DNA from: Metamycoplasma phocicerebrale
GTDB lineage: Bacteria; Bacillota_I; Bacilli_A; Mycoplasmatales; Metamycoplasmataceae
NCBI RefSeq assembly: GCF_003383595.3
Contig: NZ_CP033058.2
Span: 248,001 to 312,000, forward strand
Reading direction: 5' to 3'
DNA: 64,000 nucleotides
Shown: positions 1 through 17,480 of the stretch, piece by piece
Position numbering within the stretch: the first letter of the stretch is position 1
Layout of the letters: the number at the start of each line of letters is the position of its first letter
Notes under the pieces: generated by a model
The model's input: the letters and a program-made list of their open reading frames with translations, nothing else
Told to the model about the DNA's origin: nothing
Databases searched by the model: none
Program-made: the position numbers and the translations under genes

Positions 1-1511
<1,511 letters not shown>

Positions 1512-1704
1512 ACGGAGTACACAATTGTTATGGAAAAATTATTTGTATCCAGTTTTGAGAGATTTATCTCTCTGTTCTTTGAAAACTGAATATCGACATT
1601 GAAAAATTAAATTATTAATATTTCAAAGTTTAGATCAACCTATAGAATATAAACATCTATAATAAAAAGACAAACAATAGGTCATACATAAAAATAAATA
1701 AAAC
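1512..1704 (+). other. 16S-23S spacer with left arm of the 23S processing stem
   Basis: An A+T-rich spacer of about 190 bases with no tRNA gene in it, the usual mycoplasma arrangement. Bases 1574-1597 are the reverse complement of 4631-4654 apart from one position that becomes a G-U pair, giving a 24-bp stem that would bring the two ends of the 23S precursor together. Such stems are the normal RNase III substrate in bacterial rRNA maturation. Confidence 0.85.
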
Positions 1705-4601
<2,897 letters not shown>

Positions 4602-4630
4602 TGATTCTATAGAAGTAATCTAAATTATTT

Positions 4631-4654
4631 GTCGATATTCAGTTTTCAGAGAAC
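4631..4654 (+). other. right arm of the 23S processing stem
   Basis: This 24-base element pairs with 1574-1597 in the spacer (23 Watson-Crick pairs and one G-U), enclosing the entire 23S rRNA. It is interpreted as the RNase III processing stem of pre-23S. Confidence 0.85.
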
Positions 4655-4680
4655 AAAAAAATGCGATGAGCCGCAAAATG

Positions 4681-4712
4681 AAATCCTTAATTGGATTTTT
4701 TTATTTTTTTAA
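4681..4712 (+). terminator. rRNA operon terminator
   Basis: The arms AAATCC and GGATTT are separated by six bases and followed by a long T-rich run. The hairpin is short but well placed, right after the processing stem, and ends transcription before the methyltransferase gene at 4770. Confidence 0.6.
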
Positions 4713-4769
4713 GATTACTTAAAATAAAAAAATAATTTATCAACTGTTTATCATTTATAATTAATAACT

Positions 4770-7132
<2,363 letters not shown>

Positions 7133-7137
7133 TTACT

Positions 7138-7166
7138 ACTCAGATTAACAATCTGAGTTTTTATTC
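7138..7166 (+). terminator. terminator after metG
   Basis: A perfect 9-bp stem ACTCAGATT (7138-7146) with AATCTGAGT (7150-7158), a 3-base loop and a T-rich tail. Confidence 0.88.
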
Positions 7167-7177
7167 TCTTTTTTTGG

Positions 7178-7183
7178 TAAAAT
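7178..7183 (+). promoter_or_regulatory. -10 element of obgE, leaderless configuration
   Basis: TAAAAT lies only six bases before the obgE ATG, with no ribosome-binding site between them. Initiation about seven bases after the -10 would start the mRNA at the start codon. The same arrangement recurs at several genes here. Confidence 0.6.
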
Positions 7184-7189
7184 TAGCAC

Positions 7190-8464
7190 ATGAAATTTAT
7201 AGATGAAGTTAATATTATAGCAATAGCAGGAAAAGGTGGTGACGGCATCATCAGTTTTCGTCGTGAAGCCCATGTTGATAAAGGTGGTCCAGATGGAGGT
7301 GATGGAGGTAACGGAGGTTCAATTTTTTTTCAAGGAGATCCTGGCCAAAACACTTTATTACCTTTTTATTATCAAAATAAAATAAAAGCTGAAGATGGAG
7401 AAAATGGTAAACCTAAAAATGCTTATGGTAGAGGAGGAAAAGACTCAATTATAAAAGTACCATTAGGAACAATGGTTTACAAAGACGGTCAATTAATAGC
7501 TGATATAATTTCTGAAGAAAAATATTTAATTGCTAAAGGCGGAGAAGGCGGAAAGGGAAATTTAAGATTTAAATCTTCAAGAAACACTGCACCAAGAATT
7601 TGTGAAAATGGAACCGCTGGTGAAAAATTAGAATTACACCTGACTTTAAAAGTTTTAGCTGATGTTGGGTTTTTAGGCAAACCAAGCGCAGGTAAAAGTA
7701 CATTGCTTTCAATGATTTCAAATGCAAAACCTAAAATAGCAGATTATGATTTTACTACCCTCGTTCCACAATTAGGTTTAGTGAAATATTATGATAAATC
7801 ATTTGTTGTAGCCGATCTTCCCGGCCTTATTGAAAAAGCTTCAGAAGGAAAGGGATTAGGTATTCAATTTTTAAAACATATAGAACGTTGTAGATTAATA
7901 TGTCATATTATTGACTTTGGTTCAAAATATAAAAATCCTATTGAAGATTATGAAGTTATAAATAAGGAATTAAAATCTTACAATCTTAAATTAGAAAAAT
8001 TACCACAGGTTATTATTGCTAATAAAAAAGATTTAGAATATTTTGGTGTTCATATTAAAGAATTTAGACAAAAATATCCAAAATTAAAATTAATTGAAAA
8101 TTCCGCATTTATAAATTCTAACATTGAAGAAATTAAAAAAGAATTATGAAATTCATTAGAAAAATCTAAGTCTTCAATGTTAGATCGAATTAAAGATAAT
8201 AATGAAGATGTTGTTGTTATTCAGTTAGCAAAAAATCCTATTGAAATAAAAAAACTTTCAAATGGTACTTATGAAATAATAGGGGATGAGGTTTGTAAAA
8301 TTTATGATAAAGTACCTGTAATTTCTCAAGATAACTTGTGAAGATTTAATGCTAAATTAAAATCATTGGGTGTTTTTGAATTAATTAAAAATTCAAAAGT
8401 TAAAGATGGAGACACAATAAAAATTAAGGATTATGAATTTATATGAAATTCTGAAAATTTTTAA
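7190..8464 (+). CDS. obgE: GTPase Obg (CgtA)
   Basis: A 424-residue ribosome-associated GTPase. Residues 1-155 form the glycine-rich Obg fold (for example [13 protein letters not shown] and [13 protein letters not shown]). The G domain starts with the P-loop GKPSAGKS at 163-170, followed by VVADLPGLI and IIANKKDLE. Beyond a TGA Trp codon comes the Obg C-terminal domain, ending [19 protein letters not shown] and WNSENF. Length and domain order are those of the full family, which acts in large-subunit assembly and stress control. Translation probably starts without a Shine-Dalgarno sequence. Confidence 0.96.
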
Positions 8465-8687
8465 ATTTTGTGTCAAAAAATTTTAAAAATAAAGCAAAAA
8501 AAATACTGCTTTATTTTTTTATTTTTTATTAAATTTACATTGAAGCAATATTGATATTTTTTCAATGTCAATATTAAAGACTTTTCAATATACATTTTTT
8601 TATGTGTTTCAAGCATAAAAAAAGCAAAAAATATTGAAAAATAAAGGAATATTCAATAATAAAAAATAATTATTTATTTTAAAATAT
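8465..8687. other. A+T-rich intergenic region with terminator and an inverted repeat
   Basis: No gene is visible. The obgE terminator is AAAGCA (8491-8496) pairing with TGCTTT (8507-8512), then Ts. Further on, AATATTGA (8547-8554) and TCAATATT (8568-8575) form an 8-bp inverted repeat of unknown role, and several further copies of CAATATT/AATATTG are scattered to 8655. Confidence 0.6.
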
Positions 8688-8693
8688 TATAAT
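8688..8693 (+). promoter_or_regulatory. -10 element of the permease gene
   Basis: TATAAT placed so that transcription would start near 8700, exactly at the first base of the structured leader. Confidence 0.6.
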
Positions 8694-8699
8694 TTTAAA

Positions 8700-8750
8700 G
8701 GATACATCTTTTGTGGGACATATTTAATGCATATAAATGTGGGTGTATCT
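8700..8750 (+). promoter_or_regulatory. structured 5' leader of unknown type before the permease gene
   Basis: GATACATC (8701-8708) pairs with GGTGTATC (8742-8749) as an 8-bp outer helix with one T-G wobble. It encloses ACAT and ATGT arms around a palindromic ATGCAT, and the motif TGTGGG occurs twice. About 47 more bases follow before the start codon. It matches no riboswitch class that I recognise. Its place at the start of a transporter mRNA suggests a regulatory or stabilising element. Confidence 0.5.
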
Positions 8751-8796
8751 AAAGTTCGAATTTTATTTATATTGAATTTATATGAAAGGAAATATT

Positions 8797-10530
8797 ATGG
8801 CCGAAGAACAAATGGTTGTTACTTCAAGCACAAAGAAAAAAATTAGTTTCTTTGCAGCCATCATGGTTGTTATTGGTTCATCAATCGGTGTTGGGATTTT
8901 TCTAAGATCTAAATCAGTTCTAGAATACTCAGCAGGAAATATTGCTTTAGCTTTAGCAACATGATTGATCGCTGGTTTTGCTGTAATTACTTTAGCTCTA
9001 GCACTAGTTGAAGTAGCTTCAGGACGTAACGACAACTTAGGTATGATTGGTTGAACAAAAGCTTTTAATACATTGTATATTTATAAAGCTAATAAGTTCT
9101 TTATGACTTATCTATATCTTCCATTTACATACTTTTTCATGCCTTACTATGTAATCGTACAATTCCAAGATGGATTTCAAGGTTTTGGCATGACAACTAC
9201 ATTTGGAAATTCAGAATCAGCTCCATGATTCTACTTCTTAATTGGTTTAGTATTAACTCTTTGAATGTTGTTTTCAGCAGGTCTAAGTGGACGTGCAGGA
9301 AATATTCAAAACTTAATTATTACATCAGTTAAGTTTATTCCTTTAGTAGCTATTGTTATTGTAGGTTTCTATTACTTCGCTACTCAACGTTTAGGAGGAT
9401 CAGATTCAGTTTGAACTCCAATTACAGTTGATAATTTATTTGACAAGAGTTCAAACTCATTCTTAAGATTAACTCCAGTATTAGGAATTTTCGGATCATT
9501 AGCAGGTATCTTCTTTGCTTTTGATGGTTTCTATGTTTCAGCTGGTATTCAATCTGAAATGAAAAACCCAGAAAAAACTCCTGCTGCTTTAGTTGTTGGT
9601 TTATTCACAATGACAGGTATTTATATACTAATTGCAGCAGCTATGTCATTGGGTGCTAAATCAGGTGGATTCTATGACTTTGGTGGTTTATTAAGCAAAA
9701 GTGGTCATGGATGAGCTTTTGGTGCTATTAACATTATGATAGCAATTGGTGTTATCGGTATCTTAAACGGTTTCTCAATGTGAGCAACACGTTTCGTTGA
9801 AGACTTAATTAAGGAAGGAGAAATTTTCGTTCCTGCTAAAGCTTATAGATACATGAAACACTCAAACACTCCAATTATTGGAACATTATTCTGTTTAATT
9901 TTATCATTACCATTTATGATTGTATTTACAGTTATAGGTGCTTATGCATATCTAGACTTCTGAGGTGTTGATGGTGCAACTCCAGCTGACACTGTATATG
10001 GATGAAACATCGGTAGATTATTATCGTTCTCAGACTTAATGGCTGACTGAATGGCAGTATTCGCATTTGCATTCATTGCATTTTCAATTATTGGTGTTCT
10101 AGAAAACAGAAAGAAACACTTCATTGCAGTTAAAGAAAATAAACACACTGTATGAGCAGGTTATGTAGCTATATTTATGGTTATGATAACAATGATTATT
10201 AAGATGTTAGATCCATTTATTTCATTGGGTATAACATTAGGTAGATATATGACTCCAGGAGCAGACTTAAATGCTCTAAAACCTGACTTAATTGCTTACT
10301 CAGCAACATCAGGATTATTCATTCTATACATGGTAATCATGTTTGCTTCTACTCCAATCGAAAGAAGAATAGCATTATCAAATAAAGTTAAATATGACAG
10401 AATTTTAAATGGTGAATACTGTGAATGTGAAGCTGATAAATACTGCCCATGTAAAATTGCAGATATTAGAGAAGCTAAAGAACTAAATGATTTAGTTCTA
10501 CACTCATATGCATCAGCTCGTTTATCATAA
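8797..10530 (+). CDS. APC-superfamily amino acid permease
   Basis: A 577-residue integral membrane transporter with about 12 to 14 hydrophobic helices. The first helix, FFAAIMVVIGSSIGVGIFLRS, carries the glycine-rich substrate-binding turn of the APC family. Mycoplasmas of this group import arginine and exchange ornithine through such carriers, but the substrate is not decided by sequence. GAAAGGA six bases before 8797 favours this start over an in-frame ATG at 8782. C-preferring codons such as TTC and AAC are commoner here than in neighbours, suggesting high expression. The cytoplasmic tail has an unusual cysteine cluster: C542, C544, C550 and C552 (CEC and CPC). Confidence 0.85.
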
Positions 10531-10551
10531 TTATTTGATAACTTTTAATAG

Positions 10552-10584
10552 CCAATACCAATTTTGGTATTGGTTTCTTTTTTA
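10552..10584 (+). terminator. terminator after the permease gene
   Basis: CCAATACCAA (10552-10561) pairs with TTGGTATTGG (10564-10573), then TTTCTTTTTT. A strong single-gene terminator. Confidence 0.9.
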
Positions 10585-10647
10585 TTATTGAAATTAAAGG
10601 TTTATTTTTAATAAAATATATAATGTTATAAACTTAAAGGAGAGCAA

Positions 10648-13509
10648 ATGAAAAAACAATTAGAAGTTTTGCCAGAAATAACAAATGAAATGTTAAATAC
10701 TAATATGAAATTAGGTTTAAATAATGAAGAAGCTAGTTTAAGACATAAAACTTTTGGAAAAAACGAATTAAATAAAACAAAAAAAGCGAATCCTTTTTTA
10801 GTTTATTTATCACAATTTAAAGACATTCTTGTAATCATTTTAATGTTCGCTTCTTTATTGTCTTATATTTTTGCTATAATAAGTGGCGTAAGAAATAATT
10901 GAAATTTTGATTCAAAATTAGTGGTTGAATTTGTAGAACCCTCTATTATAATGTTTGTTGTTTTATCAAATTCCTTAATAGGAGCCATTCAAGAAATAAA
11001 AAGTGCAAAAGCAGTTGATGCTTTAAGCAAATTAAATCCTTTGCAAGCAAAAGTTATGCGAAACGGTTCTTTAATTAATTTAAATTCTTCTGAAATTACT
11101 ATAGGAGATGTTGTAATTTTAGAAGCTGGAGATGTTGTTCCTGCTGACGGATATTTATTATTTTCTTCTAATTTATCAGCTATTGAAAGCTCCTTAACAG
11201 GGGAAAGTGAACCTGCCTATAAAGATTATATGGCAAAAAGAGATTTTGATTTAGCTCTTGGTGATCGTAAATTTATGTTATATTCTTCTTCAATAATTGC
11301 AACAGGAACAGGATATTACGTTGTTAGTGCAATTGGTTCTCAAACAGAATTAGGTAAAATATCTTCTTTAGTAAGTTCACAAAAGCAATCTCTTAGTCCT
11401 TTACAAATTAAAATTAATAGATTAGGAAAAATTTTTGGATATGTTGGAATAGCCTTATTTTTAGCAAGTATATTGATGCAATTATTATTTGCAATTCCAA
11501 ATACAGCCCATTTTAAAGACATGTATTTTTGAAGCACAGTAATAGTAAATGGGGTATCTTTAGCAGTTGCTGCCATTCCAGAAGGCTTGATAGCCTTTAG
11601 TTCAATAATTCTAGCTATAGGAATTCAAAAAATGGCTAAAAAGAATGCCATAGTAAAAGGATTAATGGCCGTTGAATCATTGGGTAGTTGTGGAATTATA
11701 TGTTCAGATAAAACAGGAACATTAACTCAAAATAAAATGACTATAGTAAATTTATATGATTTTAAAACAAATAAAATAGACAATTTAAGTAATTTAAAAA
11801 TAGATAATAGTTTTTTAAAATTAATTGAATATGGTTCATTGTGTTCCGAAGCTAATTTAGTATTTGAAGATGGAGAATATAAACCTGTTGGAGATCCAAC
11901 GGAAGTTGCCTTTTTATATTCTTTAGAAAAATTTTCTAAATATAAAACTAAAGCCGATTTAATTAATGAATATCATAGAATAAGTGTTTTACCTTTTGAT
12001 TCAGATCGAAAGTTAATGAGTACTATTAATAAAATTAATGATAAGTATTTAGTTATAGTAAAAGGAGCTCCAGATGTTTTAATTAATAAATCTTTTTTAG
12101 ATAATAAACAAAAAGATTTAATTTTAAAAAAGAATAATGAATGAGCAAATAATGCTTATAGAGTTCTAGCAATAGCTTCTAAAGAAATTTCTAAAAAAGA
12201 TTTAGATAAATTTAAAAAATTGAATTCAAATCAAAAAAATGCTTTTTTAGAAAAAGAATTGAATTTTGACGGTTTAGTTGCAATGATTGATCCTCCAAGA
12301 CAAGAAGCAAAAGACGCTATATCTATTTGTAGAAGTGCTGGAATTAAACCGGTTATGATTACTGGAGATAATATAAATACAGCTATTGCAATAGCAAAAA
12401 GTTTAGATATATATCGAGACGGTGATAAAACCATAACAGGAATAGAATTAGATAAAATATCGGATGAAGATTTAGCTAATAGTATTGAGAAGTATTCAGT
12501 ATATGCTCGTGTTAAACCTGAGGATAAATTAAGAATAGTAAATGCTTGACAAAAACGTAATCAAGTAGTAGCTATGACTGGAGACGGTGTAAATGACGCT
12601 CCGGCCTTAAAAAAAGCAGATATAGGCTGTGCTATGGGCATAACAGGAACTGAAGCTTCAAAACAGGCAGCTGATATGATTTTAGCAGATGATAATTTTT
12701 CAACAATTGTTAGCGCAGTTAAAAATGGACGTTCGATTTATCAAAAAATAAAAAATGTTATTCAAAACCTTTTAATTACTTCAATAGCTGAAATTATTCT
12801 TGTATTTTTTGGTTTAATTATTTTTAAATTAATATTTAATAGTTGAACAGAATTAGCTGGAAAAGAAATATATATATTATCAGCAACACAATTGCTGTGA
12901 ATTAACTTATTTACTCATGGTTTTCCTGCTATAGCTTTGGGATTGCAAGATTCAAAAGAAAATTATATGAATCAAAGACCAATTTCAAAGTATGAATCTA
13001 TTTTTGCTAATTATATGGGAATAAACACTTTATGGCAAGGAATTCTAATAGGAATAATGTCCATGGTAGCATATTATTTGGGTGCTTTATGAGCTAAATA
13101 TAATGATCCTAATAATATTCTTGGAGCCGCTTCAACAGTAGCATTTTTAGTATTAGGAATTACTGCTACATTTAATTCAATAAATTTAATGTCTAAAAAA
13201 CCTGCTATAATGTCTAACCCTATTTTTTATTGAAAAGTTTATAGTTCGGTCATATTTTCTTTAATATTTCTATTATTAGTAGCTTTTGTTAATCCTATTG
13301 CAAAAGTGTTTAAAGGCCATGAGCAATTATCTAATTCTCCTATTTTAATAGCTTATGGATTGGGTATTCCATTAATATTAATACCAATATATTTTGTTCA
13401 TAAAATAATCTTATTATCAATTGAAAAAAAGAATAATAAATTTAAAAAAATTAAAGAATTTGAAATGATATTAAGCCCTAAAGAAATAAAGCAAATTAAT
13501 AAAAAATAA
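10648..13509 (+). CDS. cation-transporting P-type ATPase, P2 (Ca2+) type
   Basis: A 953-residue pump with TGA Trp codons at six or more places. The order of parts is an N-terminal actuator segment with TGES (184-187), the phosphorylation motif CSDKTGTLT with Asp354, the nucleotide-binding region with KGAPDVL, the hinge motif [18 protein letters not shown] starting near 643, and a C-terminal block of membrane helices. VAAIPEGL in membrane segment 4 is the signature of P2A/P2B calcium pumps rather than heavy-metal pumps. Calcium export is the likely role; Na+ or Mn2+ cannot be excluded. AAGGAG precedes the ATG, and the gene sits alone between terminators. Confidence 0.92.
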
Positions 13510-13511
13510 AC

Positions 13512-13540
13512 AAAAAAATGCATTAATCTGCATTTTTTTT
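13512..13540. terminator. bidirectional terminator between convergent genes
   Basis: AAAAAAATGCA (13512-13522) and TGCATTTTTTT (13529-13539) with a 6-base loop. It serves both the ATPase on the plus strand and the lipid kinase on the minus strand; the kinase stop codon lies in the loop. Confidence 0.85.
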
Positions 13541-14398
13541 GTATATCTCTATTCTATTGTTTGTTTCGAATATTTCTCCATCTATTTGAGAAAAATTATT
13601 CGGTATATTTTCTATTTTAATATTTTTTCCAAATAGTTGAGTTACACTTTTTACTTTAGTGTGTAAACCTGAATATACTAAACTAAATACACATAATAAT
13701 TTTATAGTTTTAATATTTGAAATTATAGTTACACTTAAATAATCTTTTTTAATATTAGCTTTTGGTGCTATTTTCATTCCAGCTCCATAATATGGACCAT
13801 TCATTACTGATATTAAACTAACTTTATTAAATATATATTCCTTGCCATCTATAGTTAATTTTATATTATCCATAGGTTTAAATTTCTTTACACAATCTAA
13901 ACTAACCTTAAAAAAAGAAGCTTTTCCATCTTTATTTTTTTTATCATTTGTTGCCTTTGCTATCATGGCATCAAGACCAAAGCCAGCCCCATTTAAAAAA
14001 CTTCGTTCTAAATTTCCAGATTTAATAATAGGTAATTTATGCAAATATTCATTTATTCTATAAAATTTTCTTTTAATTACTTTGTATTCTTTAGTTGCTT
14101 TTATATTTCTAATAAAATCATTACCAGTACCCGCTTTATAGGCATAAATATCTGGTAGATTTTTTATATGTCTTAATTTATCAGTAATGTGAGTTAAAGT
14201 GCCATCCCCTCCTATTATTACAATTGTGTCTTCTTTTTTGACATTATCAATTTCTTTTTTGTAATCTTGAATTTTGGTAATGTCAATTACTTTTAAATTA
14301 TCTTTTTTAAAAGTATTAACTGTTTTAGAAACAATATTAAAAAGTTTTCTTGGATTTTTCCCACTTTTGGATAGTAAATTATATAAAACATATAGCAT
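13523..14398 (-). CDS. diacylglycerol kinase-family lipid kinase
   Basis: A 291-residue protein of the DAGK catalytic (YegS/DgkB) family. Residues 63-67 (GGDGT) are the ATP-binding and catalytic loop. YAYKAGTGNDFIRNI continues with the GTGNDF block of the family, and NGAGFGLDAMIAKA and ISVMNGPYYGAGMKIAPKA are family-typical. It phosphorylates diacylglycerol or a related lipid in membrane lipid recycling. A TATAAT on the minus strand (14407-14412) is eight bases before the ATG with no Shine-Dalgarno, so the mRNA is probably leaderless. The protein has no Trp. Confidence 0.9.
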   Translation of the reverse strand: MLYVLYNLLSKSGKNPRKLFNIVSKTVNTFKKDNLKVIDITKIQDYKKEIDNVKKEDTIVIIGGDGTLTHITDKLRHIKNLPDIYAYKAGTGNDFIRNIKATKEYKVIKRKFYRINEYLHKLPIIKSGNLERSFLNGAGFGLDAMIAKATNDKKNKDGKASFFKVSLDCVKKFKPMDNIKLTIDGKEYIFNKVSLISVMNGPYYGAGMKIAPKANIKKDYLSVTIISNIKTIKLLCVFSLVYSGLHTKVKSVTQLFGKNIKIENIPNNFSQIDGEIFETNNRIEIYKKNAD

Positions 14399-14498
14399 AG
14401 AATATTATTATATAAGATAAGATTAAAAAAAGACACAATTTATGCTTATTGAATATGTTAATTAATTTTTTTTTAATTAAAAAAAGCGCGTTTTAAAA

Positions 14499-14504
14499 TA
14501 TAAT
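14499..14504 (+). promoter_or_regulatory. -10 element of lepA, very short leader
   Basis: TATAAT ten bases before the lepA ATG and no recognisable Shine-Dalgarno. Transcription would start only two or three bases upstream of the start codon. Confidence 0.55.
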
Positions 14505-14514
14505 TTAACAAAAT

Positions 14515-16314
14515 ATGAATAAAAAAAATATAAGAAATTTTGCAATTATAGCTCATATCGATCATGGCAAGAGTACATTGGCTGATCGTATTTTAGAATT
14601 TACTAATACAGTTTCAGCTCGTGAAGCAAAACCTCAAATCTTAGATTCTATGGATTTAGAGCAAGAGCGGGGAATTACAATTAAACTAAACGCTATTCAA
14701 ATTAAATATAAAGATTATATTTTTCATTTAATTGACACCCCCGGTCATGTTGATTTCACATATGAAGTTAGTAGAAGTTTAGCTGCATGTGAAGGAGCAA
14801 TACTTTTAGTTGATGCAACGCAAGGCATTCAAGCTCAAACATTAGCTAATGTTTATTTGGCAATTGAACACAATTTGGAAATAGTTCCTGTTATTAATAA
14901 AGTAGATTTAATTAGTGCTGATCCAGAAAGAGTAAAAGAAGAAATAAAAAATATTATTGGAATAGATGCTTCTGATGCTATACTCATATCTGCTAAAACT
15001 GGAATAAATATAGATCAAGTTATTGAAGCAATAATTAATCGTATTCCTGCTCCTAAGGAAGCGAATAATTCTAAACCCTTAGAAGCTCTAATATTTGATA
15101 GTTATTTTGATAATTACCGAGGGGTAGTTATTTATGCTCGTCTTTTTAATGGAAAAATAAATGTTGGCGACAAAATATATTTTATGCAAACTAAAAAATC
15201 ATATACAGTTACAGAATTAGGAGTAAAAAATCCTAATGAAGAAAAAAGAGATGAACTTGTAGCTGGAGAAGTAGGATGGATAGCAGCATCTATTCGTGAT
15301 GTAAAAGATGTCGCTGTCGGTGATACTATTACACAATTAGATAATCCTGTTGCCATGCCATTAGTTGGTTATAAGAAAATGAAGCCAGTTGTTTATACAG
15401 GTTTTTATCCTGTTGACACTAGAGATTATAATGCTTTAAAAGATGCTTTAGAAAAAATTAGTTTATCAGATTCTTCTATAGTTTGAGAACCAGAAACTTC
15501 AAAAGCTTTAGGATTTGGGTTTAGAATAGGTTTTTTAGGTCTTTTACATATGGATGTTTTGCAAGAAAGACTTGAAAGAGAATTTAATTTAGATATTTTA
15601 GCTACAGCTCCATCAGTAGAATTTGTTATTACGTTAACAAATGGTGATATTGAATATATTACTAATCCATCACTTTTCCCTGATCGTAGTTTAATTAAAT
15701 CAATTGAAGAACCATATATTAGAGCTTCAATTATGCTAACTGAGGAATATATTGGTCCAATTATGGAATTATGCCAATCTAAAAGAGGGAAATATATTAA
15801 TATTGAATATTTAGATGATAAAAGAAGACGTTTAATTTATGAACTTCCATTAAATGAAACAATTTTTGACTTTTTTGATTTAATGAAAAGTTATTCAAAG
15901 GGTTATGCTTCTTTTGATTATGAGCATATTGGGCTACGTGAAAGTGATTTAGTTAAAGTAGATATTATGCTAAATGGTGAAAAAATTGATGCACTTGCTC
16001 TAGTAGTTCATAGGGACTTTGCTTATGCAAAGAGTCGTGAATTAACAGAAAAGCTAAAACAAGTAGTTCCAAGAAAAAATTTCGAAATTCCAGTTCAAGC
16101 AGCAATTGGGGGTAAAATTATAGCAAGAGAAACAATTAAAGCATATCGTAAAGATGTTACTGCTAAGCTTTATGGTGGCGATGTTACTCGTAGACAAAAA
16201 TTACTAAATAAACAAAAAGCCGGTAAGAAAAGAATGAAACAAATCGGAAGTGTAGAAGTTCCACAAGAAGCATTTTTGGCTATTTTAAAAACTGATACAC
16301 AAAAAAAGGGGTAG
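14515..16314 (+). CDS. lepA: elongation factor 4 (LepA)
   Basis: A 599-residue translational GTPase. The G domain shows [14 protein letters not shown] (G1), DTPGHVDF (G3) and NKVDL (G4). A TGA Trp codon at 15484 is followed by [23 protein letters not shown], the LepA domain III hallmark. The C-terminal domain unique to LepA includes [27 protein letters not shown] and [19 protein letters not shown]4 back-translocates or remodels stalled ribosomes. The ATG of the next gene begins one base after this stop codon, so lepA heads a three-gene unit ending with yneF. Confidence 0.97.
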
Positions 16315-16315
16315 A

Positions 16316-17218
16316 ATGGATATCAAACCAATTATAACTGGTTCATTGGAAGCTAATTCAAATAACCAAATGGCCATTACAGCCACTGCTACAAATCACA
16401 TGGCTGATCAAGATATTAAAACCAAAAATATATACAAGCCATCAAGAACATTGGATCCTGAAGGTGTAATTCCTAATGGTATATATAAAGTTTTTAAATC
16501 GGAAACTACAATCAAAACTATTAATATAATATTTTTATCTCTTGTTTTTTTAACTTCATTGATATTGATATTATTATTTGCTTTTAGTTCAAAATCTTTT
16601 ATAAATTTTTTAAAAGATCCTTCTAAGGCTGTACCTTGGGGATGATATATTATACCTGTCCTTTTAGGAACCATATCAATTGTAGTATTAACTTTTGAAT
16701 CAATTGAATTATCAGGGATAAAAAAATCAATTTTGCATTATAGGGAAAGAATATCAGAAGGCGAATCATTTACGCCTCCCTTTGTAGCAATATTATATGA
16801 AAAACTAATGAAAAAACAAGTTAGACGTACATGATTGGTAGTCTCTATATTATTTTATGTCGGTTTATTTACATTAATTTTTTGAGCTATTAAAGATACA
16901 TCTTGAAAGGTTTTTAAATTTAAAGAGTGAATTTTAAATAGTTTTTCAAATCCAGACTTAGTAGTTTATATTCTTTGTGGTATACTAATAACGGTTGTAA
17001 TTTTATTTATTGTTAATTCTATCTATCGTAAAAAGAGAATGGTAGATATTCAAAATTTCTTTGGACAAGAAGTAATGAATTACACAGATTTATCAAAACA
17101 AAGAAGCGATGCTCATAAATTTTGAGCAAAAGTATTCTTTATTAGTATTCTAGTAGTATTAGTTATACCCATTATTACATTGTTAATTGTTAAAAAAGTT
17201 GTTAAGAAAGGAAAATAA
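16316..17218 (+). CDS. MSC_0882-like integral membrane protein, function unknown
   Basis: A 300-residue protein with about 75 polar N-terminal residues and four hydrophobic segments (roughly residues 70-90, 103-122, 180-200 and 215-235), plus a fifth near the C-terminus before KKVVKKGK. Sequence blocks such as NPDLVVYI, RKKRMVDIQNFFGQEV and the terminal VIPIITLLIVKK resemble from memory the mycoplasma MSC_0882 membrane family, whose function is unknown. It starts one base after the lepA stop and ends three bases before yneF, so the three are one transcription unit. Several Trp codons are TGA. Confidence 0.68.
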
Positions 17219-17221
17219 GAT

Positions 17222-17446
17222 ATGCCTGTTTATGGAATTGTTTTATTAGTAGTATTACCTTTAGTATTTGCTGCTATTGGAGCTATAGCTGCAATATTTA
17301 TTACTAAAAAGAAATTTGAAAAACAATTAAGGGAAAATCCCCCTATTAATGAAAAAATGATTAGGGTTATGTTTCAACAAATGGGACGTAAAGCTTCAGA
17401 AGCTCAAATTAGACAAGTTATGCGTTCAATGAAAAATGCAAAATAA
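17222..17446 (+). CDS. YneF family (UPF0154) small membrane protein
   Basis: A 74-residue protein with one N-terminal membrane segment (residues 5-27) and a conserved cytoplasmic tail ENPPINEKMIRVMFQQMGRK followed by SEAQIRQVMRSMK. The ENPPINE block and methionine-rich helix are the signature of the UPF0154/YneF family found throughout Firmicutes and Mollicutes. Its role is unknown. AAGGAAAA precedes the ATG. It is the last gene of the lepA unit and is followed directly by a terminator. Confidence 0.9.
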   Translation: MPVYGIVLLVVLPLVFAAIGAIAAIFITKKKFEKQLRENPPINEKMIRVMFQQMGRKASEAQIRQVMRSMKNAK

Positions 17447-17480
17447 AATCAGACATTTTTTTGTAAGTCTGATTTTTTTT
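17445..17480. terminator. bidirectional terminator, yneF / peptidase C1B
   Basis: AAAATCAGAC (17445-17454) and GTCTGATTTT (17467-17476) form a 10-bp stem bordered by T runs on both strands, between convergent genes. Confidence 0.88.

Noticed and set aside
8700-8750. A named riboswitch before the permease
   Set aside because: No match to the conserved cores of classes I know; kept only as an unassigned structured leader.
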